Of a stretch of DNA of 48,724 bases, positions 8,545-16,258 are shown one piece after another. Location of the stretch: contig JAFSGE010000052.1 of assembly GCA_017434885.1 (NCBI GenBank), positions 1 through 48,724 of the forward strand. Direction: 5' to 3'. How positions within the stretch are numbered: position 1 is the first letter of the stretch; each line of letters opens with the position of its first letter. A program made the position numbers and the translations under genes. The notes under the pieces are model-generated. The model searched no databases. It was not told where the DNA came from and saw nothing but the letters and a program-made list of their open reading frames with translations. The stretch is from Lachnospiraceae bacterium. GTDB taxonomy: Bacteria; Bacillota; Clostridia; Lachnospirales; Lachnospiraceae.

Positions 8545-8573
8545 TAGTGAAAGAAAAACTTAGTGAAAGAAAA
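8545..8573 (+). repeat. Short direct repeat in the leader
   Basis: TAGTGAAAGAAAA occurs at 8545-8557 and again at 8561-8573, a 16-base period, just past the predicted transcription start. It may be a regulator site or chance in AT-rich DNA. Confidence 0.45.
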
Positions 8574-8669
8574 TTTGAAATGCATGCAACCTTTTTTTGC
8601 ACTGAAAGGTATTATAAATAGTAAAGTTTAAAACATTACATAAAAATGAATCAAAGAGGAGAATGAAAA

Positions 8670-10067
8670 ATGAAGAAAAAATTACTTGCATTACTCATTG
8701 CTGTCAGTTGTGTGTGCACCATGACTGCTTGCGGAAAGACTGAAGATGTATCCGCAAAGGCAGAAGCGCAGGAAGACGCCGATGAGGAAGACGAAGAAGA
8801 GGAAGAAGAAAAGACGCGTAAAGCGGACAGAAAAGCTGACAAAGACGAAGAAGATAAGGACGAAGAAAAGGAAGAGGAAGAAAAAGAAGATAAGGAAGAA
8901 AAGAAGAAAGATAAAGAAGATGTAGAAAAGGAAGATGCTGAGAAGGAAGCGGAAGAAGAGAAGGAAAAAGAGGAGAAAGAAGCAGGAAAATCAAAGGCGT
9001 CCGTTTCTATGCCTTCCGAGCTTTCCGATGATATTTATGATTTCCAGATTGCAATTGACGGAACCGTATATCAGTTCCCGATGTGGTACTCTGATTTTGA
9101 AGCGTTAGGATGGGAGTTTGACGGTGATAACACATTGACATTGGATTCTAATCAGTATTCTCTTTCAGATCGCTGGAAAAAAGACGGAGTTTCCGTTTAT
9201 ACCCAGTTTGCTAATCTTTCCATGAACTCAACAACATATGCGGAGAGTATGGTGACAAGCTTTTCATTAGATGAATATGGCTATGATGATTGCGGATGGG
9301 AAATTGTGCTTCCGGGCGGTATTCAATGGGGTGTTTCTACTACAGAGGACATTATAGCGGCCTATGGTGACCCTACCTCTGATTATGACGGAGACTTGTA
9401 TTATAAAATGACTTATGAATATGATATTTACAGTGATATCAGTCTTTATGTATACAAGGAAAGCAATGTACTCGAAAAGATTGAACTTCAGAATATGGTA
9501 GAATTGGAAGGCGCAGACAACTCTGTAGACAGTACAGTTCCCGATGTAGTAAAAAATTATCAAGCTCCTTCTTCGCTGGGAGATGATTTATATAGCTTCA
9601 ATGTGGAAGTAGAAGGCAATGTATATACACTTCCTTGTCCCGTTTCCGTATTTATCGAAAATGGATTTGAAATTGATGAAAAGAATTCTGAAATGGCAAT
9701 CGGAGCAGGCAGTTTTGGCTGGGTGGATTTAAAATATAACAACCAGACACTTCATGGTATTGTACATAACTATGCAGATTATGCAACAACACCTGAAAAT
9801 TGTTTTGTTACAACAGTAGAAAGCAATGACTACGGTGCAGATTTCGATGTGGTATTCCCTTGCGGTATTACGCGTGGTGATACAGAAGAATCTGTGGAAG
9901 CAGCAGTTGCAGATTTTAACTTTGAGAAGGAAGTAAGTGACAGCGGATATACATATTATTCTGTATATGATCCAAACGGAAGCAAGCTTGACAGCTATGA
10001 TATTACGATTAAAGATGGTGTCGTTATTTCTCTTGAAGTAGAGAATTCCGAGGAACCTGAACAATAA
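8670..10067 (+). CDS. Lipoprotein with long Glu/Lys-rich linker and a duplicated C-terminal domain
   Basis: 465 residues. A lipoprotein signal peptide ends at MTAC, with Cys21 as the lipidated residue. Residues about 26-113 are almost entirely Glu, Asp, Lys and Ala: a highly charged, probably extended or helical stalk. Two related domains of ~160 residues follow. The first starts DDIYDFQIAIDGTVYQFP and the second DDLYSFNVEVEGNVYTLP; each has a later motif VLPGGI or VFPCGI and a C-terminal strand pair. The two copies are clearly homologous but diverged. I do not recognise a named family; a cell-surface binding or sensing role is inference. It has its own promoter and terminator. Confidence 0.85.
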   Translation: MKKKLLALLIAVSCVCTMTACGKTEDVSAKAEAQEDADEEDEEEEEEKTRKADRKADKDEEDKDEEKEEEEKEDKEEKKKDKEDVEKEDAEKEAEEEKEKEEKEAGKSKASVSMPSELSDDIYDFQIAIDGTVYQFPMWYSDFEALGWEFDGDNTLTLDSNQYSLSDRWKKDGVSVYTQFANLSMNSTTYAESMVTSFSLDEYGYDDCGWEIVLPGGIQWGVSTTEDIIAAYGDPTSDYDGDLYYKMTYEYDIYSDISLYVYKESNVLEKIELQNMVELEGADNSVDSTVPDVVKNYQAPSSLGDDLYSFNVEVEGNVYTLPCPVSVFIENGFEIDEKNSEMAIGAGSFGWVDLKYNNQTLHGIVHNYADYATTPENCFVTTVESNDYGADFDVVFPCGITRGDTEESVEAAVADFNFEKEVSDSGYTYYSVYDPNGSKLDSYDITIKDGVVISLEVENSEEPEQ

Positions 10068-10080
10068 GATAGTTTTAGAA

Positions 10081-10122
10081 GGACCGTATTTTGTGTGAAA
10101 GTGCAGGGTACGGTCTTTTTTT
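10081..10122 (+). terminator. Terminator after the lipoprotein gene
   Basis: GGACCGTA (10081-10088) can pair with TACGGTC(T) (10109-10116) around a long loop, followed by T(8). Confidence 0.8.
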
Positions 10123-10186
10123 GTGTATGTAAACCTTATATCTTGCGGAGTCGTTTTCAGAATAATATAATAGAATTGTAAAGAGA

Positions 10187-10195
10187 TGGTATACT
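10187..10195 (+). promoter_or_regulatory. Extended -10 promoter of the yitT-like gene
   Basis: TGGTATACT fits TGnTATAAT, with transcription starting about 35 bases before the ATG. The -35 region is weak. Confidence 0.55.
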
Positions 10196-10235
10196 ATGTA
10201 ACAAACAGAGATAGAAATGATATGGAGGGCAAGGC

Positions 10236-11096
10236 ATGAAGTTTTCCATAAAAGAAGACGGAAAAAGAGTTCTGGTGGTATGTCTGGCGGCAGTGTTGAT
10301 GGCAGTAAATATAAAGAGTTTTGTAAGAACCGGTGGATTATACCCCGGTGGAGCGACAGGTCTTACCATTTTGCTGCAGAGAATCGGAGAATTAATTTTT
10401 CATGTTCAGATACCGTATACTATTGTGAATTTGCTTTTGAATGCGTTTCCGGTATACATCGGGTTTAGGTACATCGGAAAGAAATTTACGTTGTATTCTT
10501 GTCTGATGATTGTGCTTACCAGTATATTGACGGATATCATACCTGTCTATGTGATTACATATGACACGCTGCTTATAAGCGTGTTTGGCGGAATGATAAA
10601 CGGATTGGTTATCAGTATGTGTCTGATGATGAGTGCAACTACGGGCGGTACGGATTTTATAGCCATATATCTTTCTGATAAAAAGGGGGTTGACTCCTTC
10701 AATATTGTATTGGGGCTGAATGCATTTATTATTGGCATTGCAGGTATTATGTTCGGCTGGGACAAGGCATTGTATTCCATAATTTTTCAGTATGTTTCCA
10801 CGCAGGTACTGCATACACTTTACAAGAAATACCAGCAACAGACATTGTTTATTGTTACAAATCGTGCAAAGGAAGTCTGTGCAGCTATTTTTGAAGTAAG
10901 CCATCATGGAGCTACTGTTTTGGAAGGAAAAGGCTCTTATGAGCATAAAGAACGAAATGTGGTGTATTCTGTGGTTTCCAGTGCGGAGTGCAAAAAAGTG
11001 ATACGGGCAGTGAAGGCAGTGGATGAAGAAGCTTTTGTGAATGCGATAAGAACGGAACAGTTATATGGACGTTTCTACCAAAAACCTGCAGACTAG
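10236..11096 (+). CDS. YitT family membrane protein
   Basis: 286 residues. About five hydrophobic segments fill residues 10-180. They include the family motif GGLYPGGATGLTILLQR near the N-terminus and ATTGGTDFIAIYLS in the fourth segment. A soluble C-terminal DUF2179 domain (about 200-280) follows, with GATVLEGKGSY and VDEEAFVNAI. YitT proteins are widespread in Firmicutes. Transport has been proposed, but no substrate is established. TGGAGGG precedes the start at a good distance. It forms its own unit behind an extended -10 promoter. Confidence 0.93.
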   Translation: MKFSIKEDGKRVLVVCLAAVLMAVNIKSFVRTGGLYPGGATGLTILLQRIGELIFHVQIPYTIVNLLLNAFPVYIGFRYIGKKFTLYSCLMIVLTSILTDIIPVYVITYDTLLISVFGGMINGLVISMCLMMSATTGGTDFIAIYLSDKKGVDSFNIVLGLNAFIIGIAGIMFGWDKALYSIIFQYVSTQVLHTLYKKYQQQTLFIVTNRAKEVCAAIFEVSHHGATVLEGKGSYEHKERNVVYSVVSSAECKKVIRAVKAVDEEAFVNAIRTEQLYGRFYQKPAD

Positions 11097-11200
11097 AGCA
11101 GAAGTAAGCCTATGATTTTAATATCGATATTTTACTGATGGCAAAAGTGATAAAATTTTAGTGTTAGAAATAGAATGATTATAGATATAAATGCGAAAAA

Positions 11201-11247
11201 ACAACAACATGTAGTGGTGCGATGAACGCCGTGCTACATGTTGTTGT
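11201..11247. other. Long perfect hairpin in the gap after yitT
   Basis: ACAACAACATGTAG (11201-11214) and CTACATGTTGTTGT (11234-11247) form a perfect 14-bp stem with a 19-base loop that itself contains GCG/CGC. On the plus strand it is followed only weakly by T residues. On the minus strand it runs straight into TTTTTT, so it reads better as a terminator for a minus-strand transcript, although no minus-strand gene is seen. Its function is unresolved: weak terminator for yitT, antisense terminator, or small structured RNA. Confidence 0.7.
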
Positions 11248-11282
11248 ATTGTGCAACTTTTTGGTAAAAGAAAAAGTGTATG

Positions 11283-11311
11283 TTGACAGTGATAATATTT
11301 TGCGATAGGAT
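11283..11311 (+). promoter_or_regulatory. Promoter of the coiled-coil gene
   Basis: TTGACA (11283-11288), 17-base spacer, TAGGAT (11306-11311); same hexamers as the 8506 promoter. Confidence 0.65.
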
Positions 11312-11368
11312 GTTTTTACTCAAAGTGAATAAACGTGATTTGTTCCTGCGATATACAAGGGAGAACCT

Positions 11369-12130
11369 ATGGAAGATAAAGAATTAAGAGGTTACATGCA
11401 ATGCATAGTAGGAAAAATTGAATATATTGACCAAAAAGTAGATGACTTATGCAACGGTGTAGGACAATTGCAGCAGGATGTGAGCATTTTACGTCAAGAT
11501 GTGGATGGCTTGCGTCAGGATGTGGAGGCATTGGATCGAAAGATAGACGGTGTGGAAGCATCATTGAATCAGAAGATAGACGGTGTGGAGGCATCATTGA
11601 ATCAGAAGATAGACAGTGTGGAGGCATCACTGAATCAGAAGATAGACGGTGTGGAAGCATCATTGAATCAGAAGATAGACGGTGTGGAAGAATCACTGAA
11701 TCAGAAGATAGACAGTGTGGAAGCATCACTGAATCAAAAGATAGATGGTGTGGAAGAATCATTGAATCAGAAGATAGACGGTGTGGAAGCATCACTGAAT
11801 CAAAAGATAGACAGTGTGGAAGCATCACTGAATCAAAAGATAGACGGTGTGGAAGCATCATTGAATCAAAAGATAGATGTGGTAAAGGATGCATTGGAGC
11901 AAAGAATAGATATGGTGGAAGTGGCGTTGGATACTGAAATAAATCATGTTTATCTGATTGCGACAGAAAACAAAAATAATATTGAACATTTTCTGATTCC
12001 GCTAAGTGACAGAATTTTTCATGCAAATGAAGAAATTGCTAAAATTCCGATGATAGAGGAGCGGATGGGCTACATAGAAACGGTAGTCGGAGAACACAGT
12101 AGAGCCATTCGAAGTTTAGTAATGGCATAG
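11369..12130 (+). CDS. Hendecad-repeat coiled-coil protein
   Basis: 253 residues, no signal peptide or membrane span. After an N-terminal coiled segment (IDQKVDDLCNGVGQLQQDV...), residues 55-186 consist of twelve successive 11-residue units of the form LNQKIDGVEAS. The middle ten are nearly identical. The hydrophobic pattern (L, I, V) fits a hendecad rather than heptad coil, giving a long, slightly right-handed rod. The C-terminus returns to ordinary coil (IEERMGYIETVVGEHSRAIRSL). It resembles phage-tail/DUF-type or SMC-like helical rods only in general form; no family is assigned. Promoter and AAGGGAG ribosome site are clear. Confidence 0.82.
   Translation: MEDKELRGYMQCIVGKIEYIDQKVDDLCNGVGQLQQDVSILRQDVDGLRQDVEALDRKIDGVEASLNQKIDGVEASLNQKIDSVEASLNQKIDGVEASLNQKIDGVEESLNQKIDSVEASLNQKIDGVEESLNQKIDGVEASLNQKIDSVEASLNQKIDGVEASLNQKIDVVKDALEQRIDMVEVALDTEINHVYLIATENKNNIEHFLIPLSDRIFHANEEIAKIPMIEERMGYIETVVGEHSRAIRSLVMA
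11531..11926 (+). repeat. 33-bp in-frame tandem repeats
   Basis: Twelve 33-bp units encode the hendecads. Units 2-10 differ only at a few positions (G/S at residue 7, A/E at residue 10, cag/caa synonymous), so they arose by recent tandem duplication and should vary in number between strains. Confidence 0.92.
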
Positions 12131-12237
12131 TGTAAAGATTTAGATGAATAACTATTTGAAAAAACATTATTTTTTGAAAAAACTACCTGTTTGATGTTTG
12201 CTTTAATTTCACATACTATTTTCGGAGGTGTGTGAAC

Positions 12238-12459
12238 ATGGATTATCAAAACGGTAACTTTCCGCTTGGACTTGCGGCAGCAGGCCTTTTAGGAGATGAC
12301 CTGCATCTGGGAAACGGCGGCATGAGTGAAGCGCAGAAGGAAGAACTTATTTTTAAATATAAAGATACGGATAGTAAGAAAGAAAAAGAGAGAATCAAAG
12401 AGGCGATGTCCTCGGATGATGAGGTGAGAAGTATCTTTAGCGGACCGGGAATCGGATGA
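12238..12459 (+). CDS. Small hypothetical protein
   Basis: 73 residues. A glycine/leucine-rich N-terminus (PLGLAAAGLLGDDLHLGNGGMS) is followed by a charged helix (EAQKEELIFKYKDTDSKKEKERIKEAM) and a short tail. It has no export signal. The ATG at 12238 has GGAGG nine bases upstream. A GTG two codons earlier is too close to that site to be the start. I recognise no family. A strong terminator follows, so it is probably a single-gene unit. Confidence 0.72.
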   Translation: MDYQNGNFPLGLAAAGLLGDDLHLGNGGMSEAQKEELIFKYKDTDSKKEKERIKEAMSSDDEVRSIFSGPGIG

Positions 12460-12492
12460 GACTGGTCATATAAGGAAAAATCAAGTATAATG

Positions 12493-12524
12493 GAGTACGG
12501 ATGTAAGAAAATCCGTACTCTTTT
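12493..12524 (+). terminator. Terminator after the small hypothetical gene
   Basis: GAGTACGGAT (12493-12502) pairs perfectly with ATCCGTACTC (12511-12520) around an 8-base loop; TTTT follows. Confidence 0.88.
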
Positions 12525-12587
12525 GCATGTGTGTGAAAGGGAAAATGTTGGCAGAATGGTCAAAACCTTAAAAGTAAGGAGAAGGGC

Positions 12588-13463
12588 GTGCACGAAAAGG
12601 AAGCAAAAAGCTTATTGTCATCAGAAAACGGCATGAATATATATCGGGGCTGTACCCATGGGTGCATTTATTGTGATTCCAGAAGCCGCTGCTATCAAAT
12701 GGACTTTCCCTTTGAAGATGTGGAAGTTAAGGTAAATGCACCGCAGCTTTTGGAAAGAGCACTGCGAAGTAAGCGGAAAAAGTGCATGATAGGAACAGGG
12801 GCTATGACAGACCCATACATGCACTGCGAAGAAAAACTGGAGCATATGCGAAAATGTCTGGAATTGATTGACAGATATGGGTTCGGTGTGGCAGTGCAGA
12901 CAAAATCTGACAGGATTTTAAGAGACCTTGACCTGCTGAAACGGATTAACGAAAAGACAAAAGCAGTTGTACAAATGACATTGACTACTTATGATGAAGA
13001 ATTGTGTAAAATTATCGAGCCGAATGTGTGCACTACAAAGAGAAGGGCAGAAGTATTAAATATTATGCGTGATAATGGGATTCCTACCGTGGTCTGGCTT
13101 GACCCGGTTTTACCATTTATCAATGATACGGAGGAGAATCTGCGGGGAATACTTTCCTACTGTGAGAAGGCGAAAGTCCATGGTATTATTTGTTTTGGGA
13201 TGGGACTTACGCTAAGAGAGGGAAATCGGGAGTATTTTTACCAAAAACTGGACCAACATTTTCCGGGGATGAAGGAAAAGTATAAACAACGTTATGGACT
13301 TTCTTATGAAGTGAGTTCGCCTCATAACAAAGAGCTGATGAAGATTTTTTATTCCTTTTGTAAGGAGCATGGAATAGAAAGTAGTGTGGATAAGAACTTT
13401 GCTTATCTGCATGCGTTTGAGGACAAACTGGCAGGAGTACAGATGAGCCTTTTTTCGATGTAG
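12588..13463 (+). CDS. SPL-type radical SAM protein
   Basis: 291 residues. The cluster motif CTHGCIYC lies near residue 22, preceded by NIYRGC, as in the spore-photoproduct-lyase-like (SplB/Rv2578c) radical SAM group. A TIM-barrel core follows with GTGAMTDPY, QTKSDRILRDLDLL and LDPVLPFINDTEENL. The 4Fe-4S cluster cleaves SAM to start radical chemistry, but the substrate is unknown. True SplB is longer and repairs DNA in spores. This shorter relative lacks an obvious DNA-lesion domain. The start is GTG with AAGGAGA six bases upstream; the next ATG would remove residues close to the cluster. The metzincin-like lipoprotein gene starts 37 bases downstream, probably in the same transcript. Confidence 0.88.
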   Translation: MHEKEAKSLLSSENGMNIYRGCTHGCIYCDSRSRCYQMDFPFEDVEVKVNAPQLLERALRSKRKKCMIGTGAMTDPYMHCEEKLEHMRKCLELIDRYGFGVAVQTKSDRILRDLDLLKRINEKTKAVVQMTLTTYDEELCKIIEPNVCTTKRRAEVLNIMRDNGIPTVVWLDPVLPFINDTEENLRGILSYCEKAKVHGIICFGMGLTLREGNREYFYQKLDQHFPGMKEKYKQRYGLSYEVSSPHNKELMKIFYSFCKEHGIESSVDKNFAYLHAFEDKLAGVQMSLFSM

Positions 13464-13500
13464 GTGAAGTAATCGAAAAAGAGTTAAGGAAGGAAGCAAA

Positions 13501-14568
13501 ATGAAAAAAAGATTGGCAGTGAATATCCTATTAATAGGTATGTTAATGCTAACGGCCTGCGGAGGTGCAGAAAAAAGTGCAGTACTGCAGCAAGGTGGCA
13601 ATGATAATGCAGAAAATGTATTGACTGAAAATAAGGTGGAAGTTATCGGAGGGAATCAAACGGACGAAAGCAGCAAAAGCGTAATGCAGGAAGAGGAAGC
13701 GATTGATGCAAAGCCTGATGAAGACAGCAAAACAGTGGAATTACAGGGAGAAACAGTTAGTGCAGAATCCGATGAAAGAGAAATACAATGGAATGTAGCT
13801 GAGTCGGTACAGGAAGAGGAGAGCTTGGGAAATCCGCGCAGCAGCTACGGTCTTGGTAGTGCACCTTATTTGGAAGGTCGGAATATATTGGTCAGTATGT
13901 TTGTGACAACACCTGAGAGTACATGGACGGAAGAAGAAAAACAACAAATGCTGAAGAAAGTAGAAACTGCGGCGGTTTATATTGAAGAAGCGGCGCGCAG
14001 TTATGAGATAGAGACGGAGCTTATTTATGATTTTACGGAATATCCGGAATTATACAAAGAGACAGTTGTTGATTTTTTGATTAATGAAGAAACTGATTTT
14101 TTAGACCGTTTGGATGAAGAGATTGCGCTGTGGTTTGAAGAATCCATTGATTATACGAAAATGGTAGATACTTTTGAGGCTGATGGTATTGCAACAATGG
14201 TGTTTGTCAATAATCCCGGAATTTCATATGCAATTGTTTATGACGGTACAGATAATGTGAAAGAAAGTCTGGTGCTTTTTTCAGAAGATTATTATAATGG
14301 AGGTAAGGCAGAACTGCCGATTACCTATGCACACGAAATTTTACATATATTCGGTGCGCATGATTTGTATGAAGGGGCTGAATTTACTTCGGAAGTTACA
14401 GAGTATGTAGAGACGACTTATCCACGTGAAATTATGCTGACAGTGACATTAAGCGGAAACAGTGAGACAGTGATTGATGCGGATGTGTCTCCAATTACGG
14501 CGTATCATTTGGGGTGGCTTAATGAAATAGAGGAAATCAATTTATATCCCCAGCTTATCCGGGAATAA
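13501..14568 (+). CDS. Metzincin-like zinc metalloprotease lipoprotein (putative)
   Basis: 355 residues. The lipoprotein signal ends LTAC with Cys20 lipidated. An acidic, Gln/Glu-rich linker (about 25-115) leads to a catalytic-looking domain. HEILHIFGAHD (residues 278-288) matches HExxHxxGxxH/D, the zinc site of metzincins, with Glu279 as base and Asp288 or His287 as third ligand. TAYHLGWLNE downstream resembles the region after the zinc site in secreted M6/M43-type enzymes. A surface-anchored protease is the best reading. The exact peptidase family is not assigned. It follows the radical SAM gene by 37 bases and precedes metF by 54 bases without a clear terminator. Confidence 0.78.
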   Translation: MKKRLAVNILLIGMLMLTACGGAEKSAVLQQGGNDNAENVLTENKVEVIGGNQTDESSKSVMQEEEAIDAKPDEDSKTVELQGETVSAESDEREIQWNVAESVQEEESLGNPRSSYGLGSAPYLEGRNILVSMFVTTPESTWTEEEKQQMLKKVETAAVYIEEAARSYEIETELIYDFTEYPELYKETVVDFLINEETDFLDRLDEEIALWFEESIDYTKMVDTFEADGIATMVFVNNPGISYAIVYDGTDNVKESLVLFSEDYYNGGKAELPITYAHEILHIFGAHDLYEGAEFTSEVTEYVETTYPREIMLTVTLSGNSETVIDADVSPITAYHLGWLNEIEEINLYPQLIRE

Positions 14569-14622
14569 AGGAGCAAAAATTTATCAAAACAAAAATACAG
14601 AAAAGCAGAAAGGGAATACGGA

Positions 14623-15495
14623 ATGAAAATACCTGCAATATTTAAAGCAAAAAAAATGGAAAACAAACCGGTGCTGTCTTTTGAAATTTTTCCGCCTAAA
14701 AAAGAGGCGGCCCTACAGAACATTGATGAAACATTGTCTATGCTTTGCGATTTGAAGCCTGATTTTATCAGCGTAACATTTGGTGCCGGCGGAAGTACAG
14801 TAGATAATAAGACAGTAGAGATTGCCAAAAAGATTAAGGGTGAATACGGGATTGAACCGTTGGTACATTTGACCTGTCTTCATTATGGAAAAAAAGAAAT
14901 CGAAGAAATATTAAAGCAATTGGAAGATGCGGGAATTGAAAATGTACTTGCACTGAGGGGAGATGTGAACCCTGATATTCCGGTGAAGGATGATTTCAAA
15001 TATGCGAATGAATTGGTTGAATTTATTAAGTCCAAGGGTAATTTCAGTGTCAGTGGCGCATGTTATCCCGAGACCCATTTGGAAGCACCAGACGCAATTA
15101 CCGACATCAGAAATTTAAAGAGAAAAGCAGATGCGGGAGCAGAGCATTTGGTTTCCCAGCTTTTCTTCGATAATGAAGTGTTTTATCAATTTTATGAGAA
15201 AACAAGAATTGCAGGTATTAGTGCACCGGTAGATGCCGGAGTTATGCCTGTGACAAACAGAGCGCAAATAGAGAGAATGGTAAATATGTGTGGTGCAAGT
15301 CTTCCGCCCAAATTCCAAAGAGTGCTTCAAAAATATGAGAATAACAAAGAAGCTCTTTTTGATGCAGGTATGGCATATACCATTAATCAGATTGTGGATT
15401 TGATTGCACATGAAGTTGACGGAGTTCATATTTATACAATGAATAATCCGGTCGTGGCAAAGCGTATTTGTGACGGAATCAGAAACTTGGTATAA
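14623..15495 (+). CDS. metF: 5,10-methylenetetrahydrofolate reductase
   Basis: 290 residues, full length for bacterial MetF. This FAD enzyme reduces methylene-THF to methyl-THF for methionine synthesis and one-carbon flow. Visible family motifs are SFEIFPPKKEAALQNI at the start of the TIM barrel, FISVTFGAGGST, VLALRGD and the substrate loop QLFFDNEVFYQF. AGAAAGGGAA precedes the ATG. The following SDR and trxB genes are 25 and 18 bases apart, which suggests one transcript. Confidence 0.96.
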   Translation: MKIPAIFKAKKMENKPVLSFEIFPPKKEAALQNIDETLSMLCDLKPDFISVTFGAGGSTVDNKTVEIAKKIKGEYGIEPLVHLTCLHYGKKEIEEILKQLEDAGIENVLALRGDVNPDIPVKDDFKYANELVEFIKSKGNFSVSGACYPETHLEAPDAITDIRNLKRKADAGAEHLVSQLFFDNEVFYQFYEKTRIAGISAPVDAGVMPVTNRAQIERMVNMCGASLPPKFQRVLQKYENNKEALFDAGMAYTINQIVDLIAHEVDGVHIYTMNNPVVAKRICDGIRNLV

Positions 15496-15520
15496 CAAAA
15501 TGATATGAGAGGACTATATC

Positions 15521-16240
15521 ATGGGTAAAAAGGCACTTGTTACGGGAGCATCCAGAGGAATCGGAGCAGAAATTGCAAGAATGCTTGCTGAGGAAGGTTA
15601 TGATTTGTATCTGGTATGCCGAAAGTCCGGTGATAAAATAGAAAAAATAAAAAATGACTTAATGAGTCAATATAAAATATCATGCGAAACATTTCTGTAC
15701 GATGTGTCAGATTTTACACAAGTGGAGTCGCTTTGTGAAAAAGTAAAAGAGGTAGATGTGCTGATAAATAACGCAGCAATCTCATATGTAGGACTTCTGA
15801 CAGATATGTCAGTTTGCGAATGGCATCAAACAATAGGGACAAATTTGAACTCGATTTTTTATTTGAGTAAGTGTCTGGTTCCGGGAATGGTGCAGCGAAA
15901 AAGCGGCAAAATAATTAATATATCTTCCGTTTGGGGATGCGTTGGTGCATCCATGGAAGTTGCTTACAGCGCATCTAAAGGAGGCGTTAACAGTTTTACC
16001 AAGGCACTTGCAAAGGAACTGGCTCCAAGTAATATACAGGTAAATGCCATAGCCTTCGGTGTAATAGATACTGAGATGAATGCCTGCTTTACTGATGAAG
16101 AGAAAGCGGCGCTGACGGAAGAAATTCCGGCAGACAGAATGGGAACAGTGCAGGAAGCGGCGCGGATGGTTCGTCAGGTTTTGAATGCACCGTCTTATTT
16201 TACGGGACAGGTGATAACTATGGACGGCGGATGGATATAA
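15521..16240 (+). CDS. SDR-family reductase, YmfI-like (candidate EF-P 5-aminopentanone reductase)
   Basis: 239 residues. TGASRGIG (9-15), NNAA (83-86), a Ser pair in INISSVWG (135-136) and YSASK (149-153) give a complete classical SDR active site. The SSVWG.VGAS.EVAYSASKGG and ALAKELAPSNIQVNAIAFG segments resemble Bacillus YmfI, which reduces the 5-aminopentanone on elongation factor P, more than ordinary FabG. A FabG-like 3-oxoacyl-ACP reductase remains possible. efp is not in the window. GAGAGGA precedes the ATG. It lies between metF and trxB in a tight cluster. Confidence 0.82.
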   Translation: MGKKALVTGASRGIGAEIARMLAEEGYDLYLVCRKSGDKIEKIKNDLMSQYKISCETFLYDVSDFTQVESLCEKVKEVDVLINNAAISYVGLLTDMSVCEWHQTIGTNLNSIFYLSKCLVPGMVQRKSGKIINISSVWGCVGASMEVAYSASKGGVNSFTKALAKELAPSNIQVNAIAFGVIDTEMNACFTDEEKAALTEEIPADRMGTVQEAARMVRQVLNAPSYFTGQVITMDGGWI

Positions 16241-16258
16241 GAAAGGAAGGATAGAAAA

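Noticed and set aside
8651-8994. Minus-strand frames rich in Ser/Leu/Pro/Phe
   Set aside because: They are the complement of the GAA/AAG-rich stalk of the lipoprotein and have no ribosome site.
11531-11926. Possible CRISPR array of 33-bp repeats
   Set aside because: The units are contiguous with no spacers, keep one reading frame, and encode a clear hendecad coil.
11367-12026. Long open frames on the minus strand and in another plus frame across the repeat region (repetitive Ser/His/Leu or Cys/Gly/Ser/Asp proteins)
   Set aside because: They arise because a 33-base repeat keeps all frames open. Only the frame from 11369 has a promoter, ribosome site and non-repeat ends.
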